Notes: a model not told the origin generated them from the sequence alone. Positions 1 to 9,105 are shown, counted from the stretch's first letter. The stretch: DNA of 64,000 nt from Virgibacillus proomii (GCF_900162615.1 NZ_FUFN01000009.1:558519-622518), one strand, 5' to 3'. Numbers and translations are program-made.

Positions 1-553
1 CTTTATAGTAATAAAATAATTCATCTGCTGCTCGCACACTCCATTCATATTTTTTCCCACCTTGAATATGTTCATATGGAAAATTAACTTCAGGAATGAC
101 TTTAAAATTCACCTTATATGCTTCAGGCTTTGTTTCTAGGAAAAATTGTAAAGGGACTGTGAATACCTCATCTACTTCTGCACGATTTGGTACAATTTTT
201 TCTGGATGATGAAGCACTCCAACAAATGGAAATATGATTCTTCCAAAATCAGATACAATATAATCTAGTGGAACAACATCACTTATATTCGTAATATCTA
301 CACCTATTTCCTCTGATGTTTCCCGTAACGCACAATGCAGTTCACTTTCGTCATCTTTTTCTACTCTCCCGCCCGGAAAACAAATATCGCCAGGCTGATT
401 GCGCATTTTTAATGAGCGTACTTCGAATAACAAGTGCGTTTCATTTTTAATTTCTACCATAGGAATAAATATACCAAATTCTCGAAAGTGTTCACGTCCT
501 AAAATAGTTGGCTTACGATCCCTTAATTTTGCTATTACCTTAGTCGCATTCAC
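1..553 (-). CDS. NUDIX hydrolase, CoA pyrophosphatase-like (3' end outside window)
   Basis: The reading frame is open from 553 to the window edge, so the C-terminus is missing. The translation starts V-N-A-T-K-V-I-A-K-L. It contains a full Nudix box near residues 64-86: G-R-V-E, then R-E-T-S-E-E-I-G, fitting GX5EX7REUXEEXGU. The preceding FPGG and the overall layout resemble the NudL/YeaB group, cytosolic enzymes that hydrolyse CoA or related nucleoside diphosphates with Mg2+. The start is GTG at 553, chosen because a perfect GGAGGTGA lies 4 nt upstream (558-565); the nearby ATG frame stops at once. The family is clear. The CoA substrate is inferred from family resemblance. Confidence 0.8.
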   Translation of the reverse strand, partial: MNATKVIAKLRDRKPTILGREHFREFGIFIPMVEIKNETHLLFEVRSLKMRNQPGDICFPGGRVEKDDESELHCALRETSEEIGVDITNISDVVPLDYIVSDFGRIIFPFVGVLHHPEKIVPNRAEVDEVFTVPLQFFLETKPEAYKVNFKVIPEVNFPYEHIQGGKKYEWSVRAADELFYYYK

Positions 554-666
554 CTTATCACCTCCGACGACATAACCAGCCACAATCTATTATATCGTTG
601 TCATCTCCAATTGAACAATATTCACATATTAAATCCATTTATGCCTATTATATATAGAACTGTTTA

Positions 667-779
667 ATAAAGTGAATCTTCAATCCGTGTTTTTTCTTTT
701 ATCCTCCACTTATCCTCCTAGTGTTCATCTCGTAGTGTTGAAGTGGAGATCTTAACTACCAGTTACATGCAGGAGAAAA
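667..779 (+). repeat. R1 repeat, decayed copy
   Basis: It begins with AATAAAGTGAATCTTCAAT and ends with GTTACATGCAGGAGAAA, recognisable versions of the R1 start (AAAGTGAAACTTCAT) and end (TTACATGCGGGATAAA). The middle is shortened and holds a CTCCACTT/AAGTGGAG stem. It lies between the NUDIX gene and the DUF2922 gene. No coding frame is visible. Confidence 0.6.
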
Positions 780-964
780 TTATTAAGCAAGCTGTCGATA
801 TTTCCCGGGAAATGAATAAGACTTTTGACAAATATCGCCCAAGTGACTTAAGTTAAAGGAAATGGAATATTAATTTATTACTTATCTTTATTTAAAGAAG
901 GACAATGATGAAGTAAACCTCCAGTTAGTGAAGCTCTTTTCTTCCACTAAATCAATTGAGCATG

Positions 965-1024
965 AGGTGCCGTAATATCCATCACTTTAACTTTTAACCG
1001 ATTTAAGGTGGTGTTACGGCACCT
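965..1024 (+). repeat. R1 terminal hairpin alone
   Basis: The arms AGGTGCCGTAA and TTACGGCACCT pair perfectly. Inside them CATCACTT pairs with AAGGTGGTG using G-T wobbles. This is the R1 3' hairpin without the 5' part. The T-rich stretch after it could let it act as a plus-strand terminator, although no plus-strand gene ends here. Confidence 0.6.
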
Positions 1025-1170
1025 TTTATACTAGATAGTCTATAACTGCTATTAGGATTAATTCTTCATTTTACTTGGCAACCAGAGATAGATATAATTA
1101 AAATATTTAACTTTCCTTTAATGTGATTAAGCAAATAAAGGTTACCGCAATAAAAACCCGATCTCCATTA

Positions 1171-1336
1171 TTAAGTGAATCTTCAATAGTGGAATTTTTC
1201 TCTGTCCCCCACTGACTGTTAGAACGAACAGAATCGAGCATTTGGCTTGCAAGTTTGATTCCTCGACTATACTCTCCCAGGGTTCATTTCGTAGCATGGA
1301 AGTGGGATCTTTACTGTAAGTTACATGCTGGATAAA
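1171..1336 (+). repeat. R1 repeat, decayed copy
   Basis: It starts AAGTGAATCTTCAATAGTGG and ends GTTACATGCTGGATAAAAG. The first stem-loop (AGTGG...CCACT) and the following ACTGTTAG are kept. The 3' half resembles the 667-779 copy (a TTCAT, CGTAG, GGAAGTGG series), so these two form a local subfamily. It is non-coding. Confidence 0.6.
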
Positions 1337-1372
1337 AGTTCCCCATCCGTCTACTTTTTTGTCTATAGCTTA

Positions 1373-1412
1373 TAAAAAAGCGACCAGTTAACCTGAAATG
1401 TTAACTGGTCGC
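1373..1412 (-). terminator. Rho-independent terminator of the DUF1659-DUF2922 operon
   Basis: The stem GCGACCAGTTAAC / GTTAACTGGTCGC (13 bp, 7-nt loop) at 1380-1412 is followed on the minus strand by a run of T at 1373-1379. It lies 6 nt beyond the DUF2922 stop codon. Confidence 0.9.
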
Positions 1413-1418
1413 TACGGG

Positions 1419-1634
1419 TTAATTCATTTCAATTTCTTCAACAACCCTTTCTACAATCATTGCACTTTTCTTGGCTGTAAGATCTCCGCCACCTGTGGTA
1501 AATACATTTTGTTTCAGAATTTCATCCATTGCGGCATTAATTTTCGATGGATTAGCTGGTTCTATTGGATTGTCAATCGAATAAGTAACTACTTTTCCTT
1601 CCTCATTCGTAAACTTTAATTCTAGCCTTTTCAC
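1419..1634 (-). CDS. DUF2922 family protein, 71 aa
   Basis: A small soluble protein of unknown function. The sequence has the DUF2922 pattern: KRLELKF, then YSIDNP, then a conserved QNVFTTGGGDL stretch and an IVERVVEEIE end. The start is GTG at 1634 because GGAGGG lies 6 nt upstream; the frame stays open further upstream to 1703 but without a ribosome site. It lies 37 nt downstream of the DUF1659 gene and shares its terminator, and these two families are usually adjacent in Bacillaceae. Family membership is secure; the role is unknown. Confidence 0.85.
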   Translation of the reverse strand: MKRLELKFTNEEGKVVTYSIDNPIEPANPSKINAAMDEILKQNVFTTGGGDLTAKKSAMIVERVVEEIEMN

Positions 1635-1671
1635 ATTATCCCTCCTTCTCCATATGTTTCTAAACGTATTA

Positions 1672-1890
1672 TTAAACAATACTCGAAGTGTCTTTACGTT
1701 CAATTTTCTTTAATGAATGTTGTTGCAATCCTGCAAGCACTTGTGCAACAGCGTAAAGCTGATCAGGGGTAGCATCGATTTTAATATTGTTAAAGCTCTT
1801 GGCTTTTACTAGCGGCTTCCCTGATCCTTCATCCAATCCGCTATTAAACTCCAAACGTAATGATGAATCTGTAATTGTTGCCAAAGCCAT
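1672..1890 (-). CDS. DUF1659 family protein, 72 aa
   Basis: A small cytosolic protein of unknown function. It starts MALATITDSSLRLEF and carries the KAKSFNNIKIDATPDQLY segment typical of DUF1659. The ATG at 1890 is chosen because AAGGAGGTGATCAA precedes it directly; the open frame to 1932 has no ribosome site. It is first gene of a two-gene operon with the DUF2922 protein. Confidence 0.85.
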   Translation of the reverse strand: MALATITDSSLRLEFNSGLDEGSGKPLVKAKSFNNIKIDATPDQLYAVAQVLAGLQQHSLKKIERKDTSSIV

Positions 1891-2304
1891 TTGATCACCT
1901 CCTTCTGACCTAACATTCGAATGTAGCATCAAAAAGGTGGCAAAAAGAACTCCTATTATAATTTAAAATACGTATTATCAAAGTGAAAAAAGCAAAACAA
2001 ATTGTTGCTTTGTCTTTTTGCATTTTATCCATTTATGCACTGTGGATTTTTTGTTCATCTAAATCAGGTGCTCAGTGACTAGCAAACTTCGATCTTCTTC
2101 CTACGATAAGTAGTCAATCTCGTCGAATCTAAAGAAAGTGCGACTGAAAGCGGGCTAGTCGCTCAGGCGTCGGCCCTCCCTGTTTTAGAGGCATGTTTTT
2201 CTTTATCCTGGATGTAAGAAGCCTTATTTTTCTTATGTCAAAAATCTGCTTATGATGCTGCGATGAGAAAAACGGCTTCTAAATCCCGATTCGTTACGGT
2301 CGGC

Positions 2305-2410
2305 AGGACAAGAAAAGACTACGACAGCGACACATTGCACGACGAAAAAGTGATTTTCTTTTTCTAGGAAGTAGAAGCTTCTTAAATAAACATCGCGGTT
2401 TTCAAGGAAG
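2305..2410 (-). repeat. Module B repeat, reverse orientation
   Basis: The stretch with GACTACGACAGCGACACA, GCACGACGAAAAAG and ATCGCGGTTTTCAAGGA is the reverse complement of the module found inside R1 type-B elements (for example 36280-36400: TCCTTGAAAAA, CGGTGTATCGCTGTCGTAG). The rest of the 1934-2579 gap holds no gene I can recognise. Confidence 0.5.
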
Positions 2411-2579
2411 AAAGCGCTCCATGAATGAAGTTTTCACTTTATTTCGTTAAAAGTTCTCCCAGTTTGTACATTGCTAAATGTGTGCCCGTACCTAAAAATG
2501 TTTAACTTAATATAAGCCCATTAGTAAATAAAGATATCCATATAGGAAAATAAGAGAATATATTAGTAAATTAAACATC

Positions 2580-3731
2580 TCAACGGATTAGTCGGCCCAT
2601 AGAATCATAAATACCTATTAGCTTAGGCTTGGAAGAGATTCCTTCTACAACAGCAATTTGAGCATTTGTAACAAAAATTTGGGTACGAAATGCATAAAGG
2701 GCAGTATCTCCAACTTCTACATTATCCGTAGCCAACTTCCCATAATAATCAATATTGGTCGGATCATTTTCAATAATCCTAACTTCTCTTAAGTTATCTT
2801 TGCTTGTCCCTACGAGCGCGTTTTTCATATGTGAGCGGGGGTAAAATCCTCCTCCAAATACGTATCCATGATTGTTATAAATATGAGAAACTTCGGTCAC
2901 ATAAACTATTGCTGGTTTCTCAGCTAATTCTTTTGAGGCATGAAGTGGTGTTGTTCCCGTTAGTGCATGTCCTGGCTCCCCTTGTGTTGCCCCGTTTTTT
3001 TTCAATATATCCATTGTTGCAACAGATGTACCACTGGGCATATTCATTTCCAGATTGGTATGTCCATTAGCCATTAAGAATTCCTTGGCTTTTTGCATTG
3101 ACGTAACATTTGCAGTAACCATAGGAACATCATTTTCAATTATTATACAAGGAAAACTTGTTAATCCTGCTAGTTCAATCCCTTCTAAATGTTCTATCCT
3201 TTTGAAGTCTTCGGCTAATTGAGCTAACGTAAATCCGCCTTCCTGCCCATTAAAAACAAAATCGCCTTTATTAGCTATACGCAAAAATATTTTTTGTTTT
3301 ATTCCTTTTTGCGATGCTATATCACTAATATTTTTGGCATTTTCATAGCTGAAAACTGTAACAAATTCAGGGGAAAGGTCTAATATTTGTGATATTATTT
3401 GTTTTGGTATTTGTACTAAATGACCAACATGTCCTAATTTAACTGACGTTTTGCTTAGTGTAATTGCTTCCCAAGGATCAACAGCAACTGCTTTTTTAAT
3501 TCCAGCTTCAACAATCGCTTCTGTCACTACAGGATTACGACCAATTTGTTTTGTCATTAAGAGTAGTTCAATATCCTGTTTTTTGGCTTCTTTAATTAAA
3601 GCTACTGCATTTTTTCGTATCATATCTAAATCAAGTACATACGTATTTGGGGAGATACTTCCTTGTTGATGAAGTTCTAATGAGACATCTATTAATTTTC
3701 TGTTGTATTTTTTTACAGCTTCTAAAAACAT
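2580..3731 (-). CDS. yhfX: YhfX-like PLP-dependent amino-acid racemase-type enzyme, 383 aa
   Basis: Last gene of the yhf-type operon. It belongs to the alanine racemase N-terminal (fold III PLP) superfamily: YVLDLDMIRKNA near residue 31, then LLLMTKQIGRNP near 56-66, where K61 is the expected Schiff-base lysine. Further conserved parts are MNMPSGTS (about 230) and HALTGTTPLH (about 255). Like E. coli YhfX it is cytosolic and probably acts on an amino acid or a derivative; the substrate is not known to me. The ATG at 3731 follows GAGAGGGGATACAATT. The gap to yhfW is 15 nt, so the genes are co-transcribed. I see no clear terminator after it. Confidence 0.85.
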   Translation of the reverse strand: MFLEAVKKYNRKLIDVSLELHQQGSISPNTYVLDLDMIRKNAVALIKEAKKQDIELLLMTKQIGRNPVVTEAIVEAGIKKAVAVDPWEAITLSKTSVKLGHVGHLVQIPKQIISQILDLSPEFVTVFSYENAKNISDIASQKGIKQKIFLRIANKGDFVFNGQEGGFTLAQLAEDFKRIEHLEGIELAGLTSFPCIIIENDVPMVTANVTSMQKAKEFLMANGHTNLEMNMPSGTSVATMDILKKNGATQGEPGHALTGTTPLHASKELAEKPAIVYVTEVSHIYNNHGYVFGGGFYPRSHMKNALVGTSKDNLREVRIIENDPTNIDYYGKLATDNVEVGDTALYAFRTQIFVTNAQIAVVEGISSKPKLIGIYDSMGRLIR

Positions 3732-3746
3732 AATTGTATCCCCTCT

Positions 3747-4958
3747 CTACATGTCTTGTAATAACGGAAGAAAAGATGTTCCATTTTCTGTTTTGTTTAA
3801 TCCCAGATAATTTGCTGCAGTTGCAGCAATATCAGATAATGTTGTTCTTTCACCAATACGAACTGGTGAGAATTGCTTATTATAAACCAACAAGTAAGTT
3901 TTCTCCCTCGTATGCTGACTATGACCAATGGTAGGATCATTGCCATGATCAGCACTTAACATTAATAGGTCCTCTTCTCTCATATTCTGTAGTATATCTG
4001 ATAAATATCGATCCACTATTTCAATACGATCAGCATATCGTTCTGGGTTTTGTGCATGCCCTGCTAAGTCGGTTTCCTGAACTGTTGCAGCAATAACGCC
4101 ATGATTTAAACTGTTCATTTCATGTAGAATATCTTTCATTACTTGTTCGGTATCCACACCAGGAAACTTCTTTGCTTTTTCACAATAAATGACATCTTGC
4201 ATCTTTCCGACGAGAGATACTTCGAGACCCGATGTTGTTGCTAATGTTGGCAACTGATATTCTGGTGAAATACCAAACCCTAAGTGTCGGACTTGATACC
4301 CCTGGTTATATACCTTAGATTTAGGAGAATTCACTCCTACTAAACCATCTTTCCTTCTTTCTACTGAGTTTTGTAATTCTTCAGCAGTAACATTTTCACC
4401 TCCTAAAGCGATCACTCGATTTACTCTTACATGATCACGTACACATTTACCAACTTTTAGCACTTCCTCAAACGTGATATAGTCTAAAGGGGCACTTACA
4501 TTATATATTTGTCCATAATCGGTTTCAATATTATCCGCTACAATTACAAGATGATTAACCAACAAATAAGGCAAATCAGGATTTGGTATAGTTACCGTGT
4601 AGCCTGCTTGTTCGAGTGCAGCTTTTACGTGGTTCATGTTTTTAATAAATGGAGCTAAATAGGCTTTCTTTGGTTTAGTTCCCATAATTTCGTTATGCCC
4701 CTCGAAACTATCCGCCCCATGGTGCATCAGTCTTAAAACACCGAAGCTTGCTATATTAGACACATTGTTTAGATTTGGGTGATGTAAAATCTTATTTATA
4801 CCTAGTCTTTGAAAGGTGGGTATTTTTATAGAAGGCACTTTGTCGATTATATGTTTAAACGTATTTGCACCTACATCTTGAGGATGATAATATTTTGCAT
4901 CCTCCATATATCCTACACCCAAACTATCTAATATGATGATGATGACTCTTCTTTCCAT
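3747..4958 (-). CDS. yhfW: YhfW-like phosphopentomutase-family metalloenzyme, 403 aa
   Basis: An alkaline-phosphatase-superfamily protein resembling phosphopentomutase (DeoB). The N-terminal IILDSLGVG gives the first metal-binding aspartate. SADHGNDPTIGHSQHTRE near residue 338 provides the second Asp-His-Asp-His metal set. A DeoB-like cap domain lies between them. It could move or remove a phosphate on a pathway intermediate, but whether it is a true pentomutase is not known. The ATG at 4958 has AAGGATATCATC before it. It sits between yhfS and yhfX in the operon, as part of the E. coli yhf gene set. The presence of a phosphomutase-type enzyme suggests that a phosphorylated sugar-like moiety is part of the pathway (inference). 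Confidence 0.85.
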   Translation of the reverse strand: MERRVIIIILDSLGVGYMEDAKYYHPQDVGANTFKHIIDKVPSIKIPTFQRLGINKILHHPNLNNVSNIASFGVLRLMHHGADSFEGHNEIMGTKPKKAYLAPFIKNMNHVKAALEQAGYTVTIPNPDLPYLLVNHLVIVADNIETDYGQIYNVSAPLDYITFEEVLKVGKCVRDHVRVNRVIALGGENVTAEELQNSVERRKDGLVGVNSPKSKVYNQGYQVRHLGFGISPEYQLPTLATTSGLEVSLVGKMQDVIYCEKAKKFPGVDTEQVMKDILHEMNSLNHGVIAATVQETDLAGHAQNPERYADRIEIVDRYLSDILQNMREEDLLMLSADHGNDPTIGHSQHTREKTYLLVYNKQFSPVRIGERTTLSDIAATAANYLGLNKTENGTSFLPLLQDM

Positions 4959-4978
4959 GATGATATCCTTCTTTCCTT

Positions 4979-6082
4979 TTATCTTTCTAAGGCTCGCTCA
5001 ATTGAACTCTTCAATATTCTAATGATTGTTTCGGAACCGCTGCGCAGAGGATTAATTCGTATCATGCTATTTTCAAGCGATGGATTAGCCGCTAAAAAAG
5101 TTCCTGACACACGATAAAACATCGGTGCAAATTCATATCTTGACTCTGCACCTACTGGATTAGGAGTGGCTCCAAACTCATTCGCATATAAAAGAACTTT
5201 TTTTGCAATTGGTTTAGAAAACTCAACCAAAATCACTTTTGATTGTGCGTTTACCAAGTAAGCATTTTTCACTCCTTTTACAGCTCCACTATTAAGGAAT
5301 AGCAGTAATTGTTCATTAACTTTTGCCTGTATAGCTAACATAACAGGAGCATAGACAAGACCTCTTAAAGCCTCAAGCGCTTCATACCCTTGTACTTGAC
5401 TGCCTCCAGAATAATTTACCTGTTCAATTTTATTAATTAATTCCTTTTTCCCTAGAACTAATCCAACCCCTTCTGGTCCCATTAATTTAAATAATGAAAA
5501 TGTTGATAAATCAGCTCCAGCCTGTACTCCAATTTGTTTCACCTTCATGGCAGCGTAGTTATCATCCGTAATAATGGTTAGATTTGGACTTAGCGATTGG
5601 ATGATTTGGATAACTTCAGACAAATCATAATGATCATCTATTATCTGTCTCGTGTGCTGAATTAAAACACCCTTTAAATTTGGAGTTTGTAAAATAATAC
5701 GATTTAGTTCCTTGGAGTCATGGAAATCAACGTATACAAGTTCAATCCCCATCATTTCTAAGGTAGTTTTACTTGTTGGATAGATTGGCGCATCATGAAC
5801 AAGCAGTCGATCACCAGCCTTTAAAAAAGAGAAAAATCCCATTCTCAATGCACCAGTACCTGCTCCACGTACTAATACTGCTCGCTCTGCATTAAAAAAA
5901 TCTGCTAATGTTTCTTCTACTTTTTTTGTAAAAGTTGGTTTATTGATACCTTTTGTAACCCCTAAATCGCCTAATGTAAGCAATTCATCTCCACGAAAAT
6001 GTCTAGTAACTACATCTATTAATGTAAATTGTCTTTGCTGGGCTTCATCAATTGAAATATTCTCTAAAGGAAAAGTTTGCAT
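4979..6082 (-). CDS. yhfS: YhfS-like fold-type I PLP enzyme, 367 aa
   Basis: An aminotransferase-fold PLP enzyme of the YhfS family, cytosolic. GAGTGALRMG near residue 74 is the phosphate-binding turn, ITDDNYAAM supplies the ring-binding aspartate near 180, and FSLFKLMGPEG near 200 holds the PLP lysine. The exact reaction (transamination, lyase or desulfurase-type) cannot be read from sequence. The ATG at 6082 uses a GAGGGGG site made from the last two codons and stop region of php, so the two are translationally coupled. It acts beside YhfX, giving the operon two different PLP enzymes and implying an amino-acid-like substrate. Confidence 0.85.
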   Translation of the reverse strand: MQTFPLENISIDEAQQRQFTLIDVVTRHFRGDELLTLGDLGVTKGINKPTFTKKVEETLADFFNAERAVLVRGAGTGALRMGFFSFLKAGDRLLVHDAPIYPTSKTTLEMMGIELVYVDFHDSKELNRIILQTPNLKGVLIQHTRQIIDDHYDLSEVIQIIQSLSPNLTIITDDNYAAMKVKQIGVQAGADLSTFSLFKLMGPEGVGLVLGKKELINKIEQVNYSGGSQVQGYEALEALRGLVYAPVMLAIQAKVNEQLLLFLNSGAVKGVKNAYLVNAQSKVILVEFSKPIAKKVLLYANEFGATPNPVGAESRYEFAPMFYRVSGTFLAANPSLENSMIRINPLRSGSETIIRILKSSIERALER

Positions 6083-6088
6083 TTCAGC

Positions 6089-6964
6089 TTACCCCCTCAT
6101 AAATATAGCTGGATTTTTAACGAGCATTCTCTCAATACTTTCCTCCGTAATGCCATACTTTTGTAAAAGAGGCACAAAAGTATCTAATAAATAGGAATAG
6201 CCTAAACCACCTTTATATTCTAAATGGGATTTTCTTGTAATATCCATGGATAAAAACACTTGTTCTATATATCCTTCATCCTGTATTTTTTTTAACATCT
6301 TTGCACGAACACTATCAGGCATATAATTTTCCTTTCCAACTGTATCAAACTCTACATTGACACCTTCTCTTAACATGTTTAAGACATAATCTGCATCACC
6401 AGTTAAATCAACATGCCCTATAATGACGCGACTTAAATCGACGTGATGTTTCTTAAAGAATTCAACCTGTTCATGACCCAGTGTTCCAATTGAAGTATGA
6501 GTTGTTATTGGTTTTTTTGTTTCTTTATGAGCAATTACAGCTGCTTCAAACACTCTTTTTTCTGCTTCTGTCCATTTGTTATAACTAGTACCTATTTCTC
6601 CAATTATTTCTGCTTTCATCTTCGTCCCCTTAATTCCTTCATCGATCTCCTTCATCATTCTTTTCGCAAGTTGTTCCCTTGTTTCTCGAAATACTAAAAT
6701 GGGATAGAATGCCTCTTGATAGAACCCAGTAGAAAATATGATATTTATTCCACTTGCTTTGGAAACTTTTTGTACATATGGGATATTCCTTCCCATTCCA
6801 AAATTAGTCACATCAATAATATTTCTAACTCCCTTTTGGTATAGCTTTTTAAACTCTCTAACCGTTTCCGGAAATACATCTAAATGACAATCTTCATTAT
6901 TTTTTACTTCTGACAAATCAATCGTCGTATGCTCATGCATATAAGTAATACCGCTTTCTAACAA
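6089..6964 (-). CDS. php: Php (YhfV), phosphotriesterase-homology amidohydrolase, 291 aa
   Basis: A member of the phosphotriesterase branch of the amidohydrolase superfamily, a binuclear metal TIM-barrel. The N-terminal HEH (residues 10-12), the EIGTSYNKW segment with the bridging acidic residue, TTHTSIGTLGHEQ, IGHVDLTGD and the late SMDITRKSH aspartate are the expected metal ligands. The open frame extends to 7060, but I place the start at TTG 6964: AAGAAGG sits 8 nt upstream and the product then matches the E. coli Php length (292 aa) and has the HEH motif in the normal place. It is probably a lactonase, phosphodiesterase or phosphotriesterase-type hydrolase; the substrate is unknown. Confidence 0.85.
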   Translation of the reverse strand: MLESGITYMHEHTTIDLSEVKNNEDCHLDVFPETVREFKKLYQKGVRNIIDVTNFGMGRNIPYVQKVSKASGINIIFSTGFYQEAFYPILVFRETREQLAKRMMKEIDEGIKGTKMKAEIIGEIGTSYNKWTEAEKRVFEAAVIAHKETKKPITTHTSIGTLGHEQVEFFKKHHVDLSRVIIGHVDLTGDADYVLNMLREGVNVEFDTVGKENYMPDSVRAKMLKKIQDEGYIEQVFLSMDITRKSHLEYKGGLGYSYLLDTFVPLLQKYGITEESIERMLVKNPAIFMRG

Positions 6965-6994
6965 AAAAATTACCTTCTTTCTTCTTGGAGTAAT

Positions 6995-7028
6995 ATCTCT
7001 CCAACTAGTTTTATTTAATTGGAGAGAT
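6995..7028 (-). other. Hairpin between yhfT and php
   Basis: ATCTCTCCAA and TTGGAGAGAT form a perfect 10-bp stem with a 14-nt loop in the 82-nt gap between the yhfT stop and the php start. No T-run follows on the minus strand, so it looks like an mRNA processing or stability element rather than a terminator. It only lies in non-coding sequence if the short TTG start of php is right. Confidence 0.6.
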
Positions 7029-7046
7029 TGATTGACGAATATAGAT

Positions 7047-8339
7047 TTACCACAAGCCAACTAAATGTAGAATATTTACTAAAATACCTAATAGAATTAC
7101 TGCTATCGGACCAACAGCTAACTCAACAAGTGGCTTTTTGGAGATACGATTGATTAAATAGAAACCAATCACCCAGAAAAACCCGATCCCAGGAGCAATT
7201 TTTTCACCTGCCATCGCACTACCAATTAAAATAGCGATCCCAAGAACATCTGTAAGAGACGTACGAATATGCTCTCCCATTTCACGAATACCAGGTAGTT
7301 TATCCATTCCCTTTGAAACTGCTGATAGAGAAATTACCTCTACATACATTACAAGCGCTCCCAATACAAATGCCAAAATCGGAATATCTCTAAAAATAAG
7401 ACCAACCGCAAAAATAAGTGTAGTTCCTGCTAATCCATAAACCCCGGTAACAATAGCAGTAGAAAATACTAGAGGTATAAAACCTATTGCTCTAGCAAAC
7501 GTAGTAATAGCTGCCTCTGTTATCTTTCCATCATTAATTAACGCTTGAGGCATTGCATCAACTGCTAGAATCAACATTGCCGAGGCCAAAGCAACAAGAC
7601 CTCCCATTAAAGCTAATAACCATCGATTTTTCCGAATCCGATTGACACGTTCTTCAAAAATATTTACTAAATCTGCATTTGTTGTTTCTTCATCGTCTTT
7701 AATTCGTGATGCTAAGTAAACCATCATTAGCATACCTACTAATAGAGAAATGCCTTCAGGACTTAGAGAAACGTCATAGCCTGCTAAAGTAAATGTTCCG
7801 TATTTTGCTAAAAGCAAGTAAGAAGCCAATGTTATAAGGGCAGTCACAGCAGCTTTCTTTAAACCGTGTTGATACCCAACTGCAACCGCCGGAAATACTG
7901 TAAACGCAATAATAATCGGATTGCCAATAAGACTTAAGGAATCCAAGAAGTTAACAGGCAACTGATTAAATATATCAACTACGAATTGTAGTCCTAAAAC
8001 GATGCCAATACTATAGACAGCACCAATAATACCCGCAAGGGCCATTCCTATTTTATTGTAAGGAGTCCAAATACCAATTATGTCACATGCTAGTAAAATG
8101 CTGTGCCCGATAATAATTGTAGCCCCTATAGAAAGTGGGATACCAAAACCGATGATTAAACCAAAGCTTAATGCAAAACTAGTTGCTGCAAGTTCCCCCC
8201 TTGTAATTCTTCCTTCTAAATACTCAGGCATAATGGGACGAAGACCATCGTTAAATACTGCAACACCACGATTCACAAGTATAGAACCTAATGCACCTAG
8301 AGCAGCTATGACAATAATTTGAATCAGATTAAAGTCCAT
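7047..8339 (-). CDS. yhfT: YhfT-like integral membrane transporter, 430 aa
   Basis: A highly hydrophobic protein with about 11-12 predicted transmembrane segments and a short charged cytoplasmic stretch near 215-240 (RIKDDEETTNADLVN). It matches the YhfT family of putative transporters; no substrate has been established as far as I know. Gly/Pro-rich helices (FGLIIGFGIPLSIGA) and MVYVEV/KGMDKLPGIREMGEHI near 340-360 are the most distinctive parts. The ATG at 8339 follows AGAGGTAGAGAAT. It sits directly behind yhfU, whose small soluble product may be its cytosolic partner (inference from conserved adjacency). The likely role is uptake of the operon's substrate. Confidence 0.8.
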   Translation of the reverse strand: MDFNLIQIIVIAALGALGSILVNRGVAVFNDGLRPIMPEYLEGRITRGELAATSFALSFGLIIGFGIPLSIGATIIIGHSILLACDIIGIWTPYNKIGMALAGIIGAVYSIGIVLGLQFVVDIFNQLPVNFLDSLSLIGNPIIIAFTVFPAVAVGYQHGLKKAAVTALITLASYLLLAKYGTFTLAGYDVSLSPEGISLLVGMLMMVYLASRIKDDEETTNADLVNIFEERVNRIRKNRWLLALMGGLVALASAMLILAVDAMPQALINDGKITEAAITTFARAIGFIPLVFSTAIVTGVYGLAGTTLIFAVGLIFRDIPILAFVLGALVMYVEVISLSAVSKGMDKLPGIREMGEHIRTSLTDVLGIAILIGSAMAGEKIAPGIGFFWVIGFYLINRISKKPLVELAVGPIAVILLGILVNILHLVGLW

Positions 8340-8357
8340 ATTCTCTACCTCTTCTTT

Positions 8358-8723
8358 CTATTCCTTATTTAATAGTGCAGGGATTAATATATTTAAAACA
8401 TTTGTTGTAGATGGAGCAGTAAAACCAAATGCAATTTTACCTTCATTTACTTGTTTACAAATATCTTCTTCCTTCATTATGGAAGTTGGTGAAGCTAACG
8501 AAACACATCTGTCTTTACCTAATAATGCAATTGCCATGGCTAACGCTCCACCTGAACCAGTTTCACAGGCGCCGATATAGTAATCCGCCTTATTATTCTT
8601 TAAATCCATAACAGCATTTAGATCGGTTTTTACCGTCACTTCAAGATTGCTTCCCCCCAATTCTTTAACCTGTTTTTCAATTGCCTGCTTATTCAGCTGT
8701 CCACCAATAACAATCTTTAACAT
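8358..8723 (-). CDS. yhfU: YhfU-like DUF2620 protein, 121 aa
   Basis: A small soluble DUF2620 protein. It begins MLKIVIGGQLNKQA, with a glycine turn after the first strand, and has the conserved YYIGACETGSGGALAMAIALLG segment near 50-71. The shape (a beta strand, a glycine turn, then a GACxTGxGG motif) recalls the small IIB-like or binding components of transport systems, but this is inference. The start ATG is preceded by TAGGAGGTTTTTAAG. The gene is 18 nt upstream of yhfT. Confidence 0.8.
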   Translation of the reverse strand: MLKIVIGGQLNKQAIEKQVKELGGSNLEVTVKTDLNAVMDLKNNKADYYIGACETGSGGALAMAIALLGKDRCVSLASPTSIMKEEDICKQVNEGKIAFGFTAPSTTNVLNILIPALLNKE

Positions 8724-8739
8724 CTTAAAAACCTCCTAA

Positions 8740-9105
8740 TTATTTATTTGATTCTATTACTCGATGAAGGTGAAGGTAAAAATAGTTTCTTTCTTCGTTT
8801 GGTAACTTTTTATTTATTTGTGAGTTAACATAGGTGATAATCTCATCGATGGCTTCTTTATGTGGCATTGTATCTATTTCCTTAAGTATTGCTGCTGGAG
8901 GTCCTTCAATTTGTTCCCCCCTTTCCATTCTTGTTAAAGCCATACACAAATGCGTCCAGAACATCTCAGAATCTTGTATGATCTTTACATTAAATTTCTT
9001 TGTTAAAAAGTCGTATGTGCTTAAAGTTATATCAGATGCATTTTGTATAATGACTTGATTAGTTAGCAAAATATTTAATTTCTCCTGGATTTCTAACCTT
9101 TCCAC
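8740..9105 (-). CDS. yhfY: YhfY-like PRD-domain protein, 121 aa
   Basis: A stand-alone PTS regulation domain. The helical pattern LLTNQVIIQNASDITLSTYDFL, the conserved histidine in FWTHLCMALTRM (near 54) and the second one in YFYLHLHRVIE (near 112) fit a PRD, whose histidines are usually phosphorylated by HPr or EII proteins. There is no DNA-binding domain, so it probably modulates a partner such as YhfZ or the transporter. The start is uncertain: GGAGG at 9114-9118 favours GTG 9105 (8 nt) over GTG 9108. It links the operon to PTS/carbon status. Confidence 0.75.
   Translation of the reverse strand: MERLEIQEKLNILLTNQVIIQNASDITLSTYDFLTKKFNVKIIQDSEMFWTHLCMALTRMERGEQIEGPPAAILKEIDTMPHKEAIDEIITYVNSQINKKLPNEERNYFYLHLHRVIESNK

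Noticed and set aside
1398..1619. Plus-strand frame opposite the DUF2922 gene
   Set aside because: It runs through the terminator and antisense to a gene with a clear ribosome site and family match.
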